Shown here in pieces: positions 36,008-46,642 of a stretch of DNA of 64,000 nucleotides; within the stretch, counting starts at the first letter, position 1, and the number at the start of each line of letters is the position of its first letter. The notes below the pieces were generated by a model. It did no database searches. It was not told the DNA's origin and saw only the letters and a program-made list of their open reading frames with translations. The translations under genes and the position numbers were made by a program. The DNA is taken from NCBI GenBank assembly GCA_022376465.1, contig JACDTU010000018.1, forward strand, positions 496,001-560,000, written 5' to 3'. Source of the stretch: Cubamyces lactineus (lineage: Eukaryota; Basidiomycota; Agaricomycetes; Polyporales; Polyporaceae).

Positions 36008-38788
36008 ATGTCTGCGAATCCAAGCTCACCACCCAAGACAGCGCTGCTGCAGATACCCCAAGTGCTATCGCGTCCACACTCCGAACTCGAGTTTGACTCT
36101 GGTATCAACACATCGGCGGCATGGACAGTTTCTCTCGCAAGCCCGGAGGGCGGGGCGCGCCTGAGCCTAAACAGCACGAGCAACGTCCGTGTCGATTCAA
36201 ACACCGTGCCAGAAGAACATGAGGTAGAGCCAGAGCGGACAGAAAGCCTTGCGGGAGACGATTCGTTCGACGATCAGGACGGACGGCCTGCACGCGCACT
36301 GTACGGATTTCAGGGCAAGGCTGAGTTCCGCGAGCTTACGAATGTCGAGGCGGGTGATGAGCTCGAGATCATGCGCGAGGACGTCGGCGAGGGATGGAGT
36401 CTCGCGAGGCTTGCTTGCACGGCGGAGGAGAGGAACTCGGCACAAGGGAGCGAGATAGGGCTCATACCGCGCTCGTACTACATCGTACGTTTCTCTTTGC
36501 TGACACCGTCTATGACCCCCCTGTGAATTTGACTGCCTAGTTTACAGCCGAGTTCGCACAGACTGAAGGCCTCCTCGTCCCCTCCACGCACTCGCGCATC
36601 GGGAGTCGGAGGGAGGCCTCGAGCGACTCGATCACACCGAGAGGGTCCCCCACGCGCGCTCCCGAAGCCCTGCCCATCGTCCCGCAGACGACTGGCGAGT
36701 GGTTTCCTAGTTTCAGGCGCAGCTTGCTTGGCGGAAAGAGCTTGAACAGGTTCTCGAGTTTCGTGACGAGCGGGGCGGAAGAGTTTGTGCTACAAGGAAA
36801 CCCTGAGGGCGCGTCTTCTGAACCCCCACCTCCCGCACGACACAGCAGACTTTTGAGCGAGGATGACTCTAAACGGGAGAGCGTCCTGGGCAACATTGCG
36901 GAGGCAGAACGGCACTTCGTAGAAGCTGGCCCTTCGTGGAAGGCGAAGGTGCCTCCGTTCAGAGTACTCGTGCACTCACCATCGAAGCGAACGTCAACAC
37001 TCTCTGGTGCGTACACCATGTACACCGTCACGACTACATTCGAGGCGCTCTCCCACGCCCGTTCTGCATCAGATCCCGACGACGACTACACCGAGCCCCC
37101 GTCCCCGATGCGGATCACCGTCCAGCGGCGGTTCTCTCACTTCGTCGCGCTGCACACGGCGCTGACGCGGCTCCTACCTGGTATCGCACTTCCACCCCTC
37201 CCGGAGAAACAGTATGCTGGACGCTTCAGCAACGACTTCGTGGAAGCCCGGAGGGGCGACCTCGAGCGGTACATCAACCGTGTCGCGCGGCATCCCGTCG
37301 CACGATACGCCGAGGTGCTGACGTTCTTCCTCGGATGTGAGAGCGATGCGGTGGGTGTCTCATGTCGGGATCGTCGGTCATTCATGGGCTTAACGGCGAG
37401 TCGCGATTGTAGGATTGGAAGCGACAGCTGCCGTACTATCTTTCCCTACCGCCCAAGGGACCTTCGTTCTATGCAAATGTATACCATCCAGCGTTCAACG
37501 TCGATGCGGAGGAGGCTTCAGAAGCAGTCGACCGCTTTGTCAACCACACGCGGGCTGTCGGAAAGGGCGTACAGAGCCTCCGGAACATCTTTGGGAAAGT
37601 GCGCGAGGCGCGAGTCGGTCAGTTTCATTCGTCATGTCATGATTCTCAAGATGGTGGCTAAACGCTACTGATAGAAATGTCAAAGGCGGAGAGACTGTTG
37701 TCCTACTCAATACTATCCCTGATCACAGCAAAGCCGTTGGCCTCTGCCCCTACGACCGGTATTAACGAGGATGATGAAGAGCAAGGCAATAGCACCGCGC
37801 ACGGCCATGTTAATGAAGACGGAGCGTGGTGTTGGCGGGAGAACTGCGAAAGTGAGTGCCCATGGAGACTGGGCCCCATATGCCCATTTGTGACAGCGGC
37901 TCCGGTACTCACCAGCGTCCCTAGGCTGCCTGAAGCTGACGAAAGCGATGCAGAAGACGTCGGAGACTCTGCAGATCATTGCGGATCTGTACGATGATCA
38001 TGTGCGTCTAGCGACGTCTTGTCATGTCACTGTCTGCTAGACGTATCTGTCATCAGGCCCGCAGAACACAGCTAGCGACGCACGAAGCTTTCAAGAACGT
38101 TGCTCACCCGTCGACTCTGTATGCAGTACGTATCAGCTAAGTCGCTATCGTCAGCGCAGCGACTCATTCAGCTACGCCGAACACAGCCCGTCGTAGACAC
38201 GCACAAGTCAACATTGTCAAGATATAATGACTCGATACGGGATGGTGCCGTAAGTCCCGAACATGACATGTTCGCCTCGCCTTGTTACTCGAGCATTAAC
38301 AATGTATGAAGGAGGACGAGGAGATGGCTGCAAGATGCGAGACGGTACTCAACATCACTATGGCAGAGATGGATACATACCACACGCAGAAGGTGGAAGA
38401 CTTTCAAGAGTTGGCGAAGGAGCATCTCGATGGAGAGATTGAGTTCTATGAACAGGTGCGAAGCTTGTCAGCGACTCTTGTCTCTGCCTCTGGCATGTTG
38501 ACATCGGCGCGACACATGCAGGTCTTGGCGCGACTTCGGACCGCTCGCAGGGCGTTCGACCCACCGCAGTACGACGCGCTCGCACAAAGCCCGCGACAAC
38601 CGTCGATATATGAGCGCGATCTCGAGCACCCGCGTCTGAACCCTTCACCGCTCGCGCAGCCGTGTCCGCACGTCTTTGACTCTGCGCCGATGCGGCCGGT
38701 AAGTGTAGCGATACAAGAAGGCGTGGGGATGCTCCTGGGAGGTGTCGCCTCTCCTGCGCGAGGGAGCGTCTTCGGCAAGTTTTGGTGA
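36008..38788 (+). CDS. SH3-PX-BAR sorting nexin (SNX9-like)
   Basis: A membrane-remodelling protein: PX domains bind phosphoinositides, BAR domains sense or induce curvature, SH3 domains bind Pro-rich partners. Exons: 36008-36484, 36541-37350, 37413-37617, 37675-37851, 37925-38001, 38057-38125, 38187-38249, 38312-38455 and 38522-38788, 762 residues. A Ser-rich leader is followed by an SH3 domain at about 97-159 (ARALYGFQG, ELEIMREDVGEGW, GLIPRSYY). A linker leads to the PX domain at about 299-428 (RRFSHFVALHTALTRLLPG, LPPLPEKQ, FSNDFVEARRGDLERYINRV). The BAR region (about 430-735) starts DWKRQLPYYLSLPPKGPSFY and has helical heptads to EFYEQVLARLRTARRAF. The order matches metazoan SNX9/18/33, which act in endocytosis. 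Confidence 0.88.
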
Positions 38789-39225
38789 CGTCTGAGCGGC
38801 TCGCGCGCTCATATTCACGACTGTTGACGACGGATTGGATAACGACACTGTATCATGCTGAGCGGTCAATATACCCTATTTTCTAGCTTGACTGGTGCTG
38901 CGAGCTGCGGGAGTAATATATCCTGTCGCAAAGTTGCTGTGCTGAAGTGTGGTCGAAGGTGAGTTGCTTCTCCGCTCGTGTGCATGACGCTGAACCAGGG
39001 GCACTCTAGTCATACCGTTAAGTTCACGATCTGTGCGGCTCGGGATTTGCGGTGATGATTGACAGACGTGGGGTTAGCGGAGCTACAGTCTGCCGAGTGT
39101 TTGCTAGCCTACAGTGTTGGTACCGAGGCGTCCGCTCGGATCCGATTCCATTGAACGGGGAGGTATAAGACCAGTGCCATTGCCTCTGACACTTGCAACC
39201 GACCTTCTTTCCACCGCGTACACAA
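38789..39225. other. Intergenic interval
   Basis: 3' flank of the sorting nexin and promoter of the third DUF6533 gene. No gene seen. Confidence 0.5.
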
Positions 39226-40846
39226 ATGTTCGCCAGTTCACTCTCAGAAGCAACTATAGAGACCTATGTCGAGCAAGTGTGCGTATATGCCAGCATTGCT
39301 CCATGTCTCGTCCTTATAGTCAACGAAACCTACAGGTTGATCGCGAACTATATTCACGTCTCGGCTACTGGTGAGCAGCGACATCTCTGTCCCGCAAGGT
39401 CAGGTACACTCTAATCACAGGGGTGTTGGACTTAGTGGTGCTTGTCTACGATACTATCATAACCCTTGACCGGGAAGTGGCCCAGGTTTGGAAGGGCGGT
39501 TCAGTTTGGTTCGCCGTGCTCTATGGTGCCAATCGCTACTGTTCTATCGCCAACCGTGTGATGGTGATATTGGAGCGTATCCAATGGAAAGGACAGACAA
39601 TCCAGGTGTGCTTCTGCCTGATAGCTACTTAGGCCTTGCTGACAGATGTGCCTGTAGAGGTGTGTACATGGCAACCGCTGAAAATCGCTGTCACATCGGT
39701 CCAAATGCTGACACGCAAGCCTTCGGTCTCTATAGCTGTGGCATAGTGTCATGGTTAGATACCGTGCTACTCGTGATCACTTGGTTGGCGATCGCAAGTA
39801 AGTGTGCCGTCCCCTGCTCCTCTGGCTCGCTGACAGGTTGTACCCCAGCATTCTCTGCGTTGCGTGTGTACGCGCTAAGTGGAAAACGGCTATGGCTATT
39901 GCTCGTTGTCTTGTGCTTCGGCTTGGTATTGCCGGTAGCAGACCTGGTGAGCCTTGTCAATATGCTTAAATCTATGGCTCTTGATGCGAATCCGCTTGTC
40001 CATAGTATCAACAGACCACAATCTCGCCCTTCATCCTGCCTTCGCCTCTAGCAGGATGCAATGGAACTAGCAACATGTCTCTCAACGCTTATCGATTGTG
40101 AGAGATTTTGTCAATAGCTTAACTATATCTGACATAGCTATCCCTTCTGACAGACGTGAGCACCGCCATCGTCCCTCAATGCTTCATACTCCGTCGCTCT
40201 CGCACTGCTGACTCAGGTTCACCTAGTGGCGTCAGGTGCAAGAGCCTCGTCCATCGTGTCGGATCTTATCGTGTTGCTGGTGACACTGCGCCAAACGTAC
40301 CGGATTTACCGAGTGAGCAATCGGGACAATGGCCCTACCCTCAGTCGCGTACTCTTTGAAAACGGTAACTATGCTTCCCGTCGGGTTGATCAACACCGTG
40401 TTTACGTTCATACACACAGGCTCGTTTTACTTCGTGTATGTCGTTTTAGCAGAGCAACGATTGGACGGCGCCTGATTAGGCTTAAGCGTGCTTTTTCTCT
40501 TCAACCTCTGCGACATAGTGTTTTTACAAATATCGGTGCGCCTCGTGCAAACGCCCAGTGCAATAGACGAACTGAGGCTGTCGTAGGTTAACGGTGCAAT
40601 CGCCGATTTCGTAACTATGTTGGTAGTCCCTCCTGCATCCGCCTCGGATCTTACTGGACTCATTGTTCGAGTAGATTGAGCGTGATTCTCGTTGCGAGAT
40701 TCTTGCTGCGTCTTCGTGAAGTCGGGACAGACAGTGGAGGTTCAGGTCTTCGGCTGTCCTCGGTTGGGGTCTATCCGTCATGCTCAGGCTTGGTAGAGAG
40801 TTTGGGTCAATCACTGGTATTTATTAACGAGAATGTGGAAGACTAG
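39226..40846 (+). CDS. DUF6533 family 7-TM membrane protein (copy 3)
   Basis: Third paralogue. Exons: 39226-39278, 39336-39370, 39421-39605, 39658-39659, 39736-39797, 39849-39946, 40015-40097, 40154-40155, 40227-40364, 40420-40435, 40487-40582 and 40681-40846; total 936 nt, 311 residues, closing in frame. The DUF6533 block is NYIHVSATGVLDLVVLVYDT with DREVAQVWKGG and RY; later landmarks are SCGIVSWLDTVLLVITWLAI, TFSALRVYALSGKR, ASSIVSDLIVLLVTL and SVILVARFLLRLREV. It is more diverged than copies 1 and 2 (the usual LTW is LTL), its tail is short, and the intron before the last helix present in copy 2 is absent here. Both 2-nt exons are retained. It lies tail to tail with the NACHT-WD40 gene. 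Confidence 0.82.
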
Positions 40847-41000
40847 ACTGGTACGTGGTGTCCGATTTGGAACAGTATGCATCGATACTCACTGTCTATA
40901 GCATCGGCGCAGCGTACGATACAATTGCAGCGAACAGACGAAAGAGCTCATTCCGAAGATGCAAAGCAGAAGATTGTACCACCAGGGAACAGACAAGTAC

Positions 41001-44000
41001 TTAGCAATCAGACAGATCCAATGTAACAAGTTTCCCATGTATCGTCCCAAAAGCAACAAGGTCCCCGCAGGTATCCATGTTCCCTCGCCATGCCGTTGCA
41101 CCATCGCGGAAATGCCTGAAAGCCGGAGGAACCCAGCATACGCGTCGTAGCTGTGGGACTGCGCGCCATAACCAACCGTCTAGAAGGAAGTAAACGGGGC
41201 TCGAGGATGACGACGTGCTCCCGTGGGCACGCTTCGGCCACAGTGGCGGTTCGAGGTGTGTGTAGCTCGCATCAGAGACGACAGCTCGCTCATCCACCGA
41301 GAAAGAAACGTGTTCAACCGGTTTCCCATCCCCAACTTCGAACTCATGGATGAGGACGTTCGCGGGACCCATTCTGTCTGTGATCCTTGCGGCGTCGTTG
41401 GAAGGGACGAGTACAGTGAGGTCGTAGAGGAAGATCCGGCCATCTTGAGAGCCTGAGAGCGCGCGCGTGCAGTCCTGAGAGAACGCGAGCGACGCAATCA
41501 TGCTCCCGTGGTTCTCTACCCACAGGACATGTCCAGCCGCGTCGTGCAACCGCAGTGTAGGGTATCCGTACGTTTCTTCCCAAGCTCCGCGAACAAGTCC
41601 TGCTACGCGCGTAGGTTTACGGGACGGCGCGGTTAAGCCGATTCCTAGTGCATGCGGAGGCTCCGGCTGAATGAAGTCCAGAGTACCCGAGAGGATCCAG
41701 TGGGAATCAAGAGACATTGTCATGGTATAGACCGGACCGTTGCCCTGGTACAGAATGCCGGGGCTGGCGGCTGCCCCTAGTTTACTGCCTTCGATAGTCC
41801 AAAGGCGGATGGTCCCATCGTCGGAACAGGACACAATTTGCCGCTCGTCGTCTGTGAAGAGGGCGACCCAGACACCTCCGGTATGTCCTTTGAACGTCTT
41901 GACACGCTCGCCCGTCCGCACATCCCACACAACCACATGATGGTCGCGATCGCCCGTGGATACAAGGAACCTGCCGCTACGAGCCCATGCCACGGATGTG
42001 ATGAGGTACTCGTGGCCTGCGAGTAGCTTCGATCGCGTCCCCGTCGCAGCGTCCCATAGGCGAACTGTCCCATCCCATGCAGCAGTAGCGATGAGAGACC
42101 CATCTGGCGAGAACGAGACTACTCGAACAGTCGAGGCGTGATGGCCGCCTGTGCTTCGATATGTTCCTGTAGATGGTTCCCATATCCCTCTGTCCTTCGC
42201 CTGATAACCAAACAATCTCTTGCTCTCCTTCGACTGCTGCTGCCGAAGATTGCACTGCCAGATACGGACGGAGTTGGCGCATTCTCCTGTGACGATGTGC
42301 GTGCCGTCTGGAGAAAACCGTACTGAAAGAACCTGATCAGCATGAATCATCAGCGGTTCGAAGTGCTTTCCGCTAGAGACGTCCCAGAGGCACAGAGTAT
42401 GGTCCCAAGAGCCAGACGCCAGAATGCGATCATCGGGAGAGAAGTCCACTGACCACACCCAGTGTGTGTGATGTCGAAGAGTACGTAGTTGTTCGCCAGT
42501 CGCCTTGCTCCACAGCACGATGCTGTTGTCGTCACATCCACACGCAACGATCTGATTGTTTTTGGAGACAGTAACACACATGACGCGAGCTGGATGGACG
42601 ATGGTACGGACGCATTGCTTGCTCGCCACATTCCACATCCTGCTGGTTTTGTCGTGGCCTGCAGACAAGAGGTCTCCGGAGCGAAGGTCACTCCGTCGAC
42701 CTCGGCGGTATGTTCGGTGAAAATGGTAGCCGCCTCGGGCGAAGCGACAGGCCAGAGGATGACCTTCCGATCGTAGGATCCAGAGGCGGCGTAGTTTCCG
42801 TCGGGAGACCAAGCAACGGAGCGAACGTCGTGTGTATGCCTTGTCCAGCTCCCCAAGCACTTCCCAGTGGTTGCATCCCAAAGCTTGACAGTCAAGTCAT
42901 CCGAGCTTGAGAGAAGCTCCTTTCCTGACGGGGAGAACACCACGCAACAAACGCGAGCGGTATGCCCCTCGAGCACGTGAAGTCGAGCCCCGGTACGTGC
43001 ATCCCATAACTTGATTGTTGCGTCCTCCGAGCACGAGACGATGCGTTGCCCATTGGGAGAATATGCGACAGCCTGAACTCGCCTAGCGTGCGCCTCGATC
43101 GACACCGTGTTAGGACTCCAGGACTCCTCCATCCCACTACGTAGTTGGACGGTGTTCGGCGCTTGGGACATGTAGCATTGACGAAGGAGACATCGGGTGG
43201 GACTGAAGGGAAGGGCGCACTGATAGACCTGGAAGCAGGAGGCACTGATGGCGGGATAGGCGGAGCGTACGAGTCGTTCACAGTCGTACAAGAGGGTGGG
43301 CACGTCCGTTGGCGGGATAGGCAGTTTCTAGAAAGTGACATCGATGAGTCTGCTGCCATATCGTGATCCGTGCTATCTCACCTCGAGAGTTTCCCGGGCG
43401 GATTGAAGGGCTTGAATGGCTTCGTCGACACATCCCAGTAGACTCAGCGCCTCTAACCAGTGCAGTAAGTGGGTCCTACAGAAGCTGTCTAGTGCATCGA
43501 GAATCTCCTGGTCGGGCTCCGCGAGGCAAAGATGATACGACCAGTACTTGCAGGAGTACTTCAGGTTGGGCGGGATATACTTCGCAAGCCTCTCGTTCAA
43601 ACCAGGAACCTCGACGTTGAGGAGGGCTTCATCGCTGATCCGGCAAATGTTGCGCTGAAGCAGAAGCAAGGTTTGAAGACAGTGCTTGGCGATCACAGTG
43701 TGCTGTATCGGTGGATTGACTCGGAAGTCCGCCTCGACACAGCGGGACGCATCCGTGATGAAGTCGGCGAAGGAGCGATGGATTACGCGGATCACCTCTT
43801 CGTCAGTAGGAGGAACGATAATGATAGAGTGTGTCTGCCGCAACGTCCGTCGGACAGTTCCCGACGTAAGGTGAAGTAGCGCCTCGAGGGCCCCTGGGCT
43901 GAGTTGCTCCTGCGCGAGTGCGATGGTGCCTAGAACAATCTTGATGTTGGCGCGAAGGGGCCTGTCTACTTTGGGGAATGCACTCTTCAGAACTTGTGTG

Positions 44001-46027
44001 TACAAGGCATCGAGATGGTTATATGGGGAGGTAGGAGAGATAGGGATGGCTGAGGGGCTTGGAGGATTGAGAAGGAGGTTCAGCTGCCGTTCGGGATCGT
44101 TGGCCTGCTGGTCTCCAACGAACTTCACAGCTGTGGCCGCGAAGATGAAGAGTTCGCTTGCCAGCTCTACGAGCGCATCGACCTGCTCGTCCGAGGGCCA
44201 GTACCCATCGATGTAGTAGTGCTCCCTGATGAATGACAGTCGATTGCGGAGAAACAGGGCGATGTCTCGCTTCGTGTTCTCCACCGGAACCATGCTGAGG
44301 GAGAAGTGCTGGGTATTCTGGACCAGCTCGCGAAGGCGGAAGCCGGAGGTCACCTGCTGGACCGGACGACTGGTGATAACGAATTTGAGAGGCGCGATGG
44401 CCGAGACGTGAGAGGAGAGCGCCCTGAGGATGACAGAGACCGCTTCATCATCTTTGCATTCATCCAAAGCGTCGATCACGATCGTACACTCCGGGAAGAG
44501 CCCATTCTCTTTGACTGCGCGAAGCGGCTCCACAATGAGCTTCTGCAGCTGCCGAGAGACGAGAGAGCCGTGGATGTCTGGGTTTGCCTTCACCGCTTCA
44601 GAGACGTACTGACGGAAAGGGGCACAGATCGACCCTAGCTGGTGAGCAATCGTAGGGAAGATGAGCTGGACGTTGCTTCGCTCGCCATCGCGCGCACAGA
44701 AGAAGCTTGCACCGAGGAAGCCAACGTTCTCGCATCGCTGCGCAATAGTCTGCGCAAGCGTCGATTTGCCAGTCCCAGCTAGTCCATTGATCCAGAAGAC
44801 CGGACTCTCTGGGTGTACAACACACAGAGGAGCTGGGAGCCCGGACAGTCTTGGGTCATTCGGCCTCAGCCAAGAGTACACGGTCGCCAACGCGTCCAAC
44901 CTGGTATTGGCCTCGCATTGCGAGCGGCCACTCTGATGGTAGTCAAATGCTGCTTGGTAGGTGTAGCGTAAGCCGTGAGTCGCTGCCGATCCGGATCAGG
45001 GAGCAGCTCTCACGACAATGGGAAAGGCTTACCGTCACTTCTCAGCTGCCATGCGATCGGTATGAGCATCGACCAAATGTGGGATGCAGGGCGACTAAGG
45101 AGCTCACCTGGGCTATCTGGTCGCTGACGCCGCCAATCTGGTCACTCAGACCGTCAAACCTCTCGTCCATGTGGTCAAAACCTCGGCGAATGACGATGTG
45201 CAGCTCCTAGATCATCCGAGACCGATCAGGTGGTGCGAGAGAAGTACCAGCGCCCTCCACTCACGTCTACGGCGAGCTCGATGGATATGGTTCCTTGAAC
45301 CTAGGAGAGACGTTATGCTTTATATCTGCAGCGGGTACTTGAATACCCACGGTCAAGCACTGGATGAGCCAAGAAAGGGATCTGATGCATTCTTCGATGC
45401 GGTCTGCGGTGTCGTCGGCGTTCAATAGCTGTGCTGGAAGCGCCCGGGCCTCGAGCTTCTGCACCTCTTGAGCCACCGCTTTCACCCTCCTGCACAGCGA
45501 TGCAGGTCAGATGCCACTCACATCGCGTCGGGGTGTCGCCACTCACATGTCGAAGTCCGCCAAGCGTTCCTTGAGAGGCGTCGGGCAGGAGTCATAGTTG
45601 GGGGGTAGGGTGGTCGCGACCATCATGTTCAGTTTATCAACGTAGCCCACAAGTGTCTCGACGCCATCCTTGTTGGAAGAAACTTTCTGGGTGATCCAGT
45701 CCGGTCAGGCCGTCAGGTATGCATAGATTTGTCAAGTCTATCATTACGCACCTGGACTACCTCCGCGATCGCGAGCAGACCACCCACCGCAGACTGCAAA
45801 GGCGGGAAGAAAGGCGTCGCTTCCTTCGTGACTCTCAACGCGATCATCAACCCGTTCACCGCTGTGTTCTTCGCATCCTGCCACCCACTGGGACCTGGCA
45901 AGCTTCTCTCTCCCAGATTCGCCTGAGGGATCCCCTTCGCCTTCTCTGCGACGCCTTGTGCCCGAACTTGAGGGGCGGCCCGGCGTCTCCCCGTCAGCTT
46001 GGGCCAAGGCACACAACACGAGGGCAT
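41001..46027 (-). CDS. NACHT-WD40 STAND protein (fungal NLR-like), frameshifted in the WD40 part
   Basis: Signal-transducing NTPase of the fungal NLR-like class, whose studied relatives act in non-self recognition and regulated cell death. Exons: 45752-46027, 45547-45686, 45339-45489, 45108-45206, 45033-45045, 43382-44952 and 41001-43327. The first five encode the helical N-terminal region (SGWQDAKNTAVNGLMIALRV, EECIRSLSWLIQ) that precedes NACHT in many basidiomycete proteins. NACHT begins near residue 278, with a P-loop at 283-291 (GLAGTGKST), a Walker B-like TIVIDALDEC and FVITSRP. The C-terminal half has about a dozen WD40 repeats (VAYSPNGQRIVSCSEDATIKLW and similar). The last exon changes frame once, near 42672-42684, inside the fourth repeat. 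With that repaired by one base the protein would be about 1525 residues and otherwise intact. Confidence 0.85.
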
Positions 46028-46642
46028 TGCTAGATTCGTGGGTGCCACGCGAAGAGGCAATAGTGATCACTGGAGAGTGAATGTACGCGTGCGATGTCGA
46101 GCGATGATGGTGTTGATGGGATACATTCGAGCAGGGGCAGAGCTACTACTGTCCTCTACATTGGCACAGGCGACAGCGCAGCGCGTGGACTGATGTATTA
46201 ACGACGCATGACAAGAAGCTGAGAAAGTTCGGAACGTGTTGGAGCGTCATCATGAACGGCATTACAGTATTACCGGAGAACGCACCGTCGGTAGCAATCT
46301 GGAATGCGTGCACTGCGCTGAGCTGGGGTCGTTGTCGAGGCGAGGCCGGCGTTCATCATCGGATTGGCTTTGTCAGTGATTCGCGCTAGCACACGCTACT
46401 TACTGAACGTCCAAGCTCCAAAGCTCCGAGCTGACAGCGAGAAAGTGACAGCCTGATGTGCACATGTACATCATCCGACCATGAGCTGCGGTTGCCTGAA
46501 TGACAATACCTCCATTAACCACCCGCATATTGTATATCTATACATAAGTTCCCCAGAGACCGAGATCAAGACGAGTAGCGAGCATAGATAGCGTCGAAAG
46601 GAATCGTCGAACCAGTAATGTATGTTGTTTCAAGTCAGAGCT
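46028..46642. other. Intergenic interval upstream of the NACHT gene
   Basis: Promoter of the minus-strand NACHT gene and 3' flank of malic enzyme. A TATATCTATA-like stretch lies near 46533-46543. No gene seen. Confidence 0.45.

Noticed and set aside
42600..42790. A short intron as explanation of the frame change in the WD40 exon
   Set aside because: The GT/AG pairs present give lengths of the wrong class modulo three, and any intron here would delete conserved WD40 residues on both sides.
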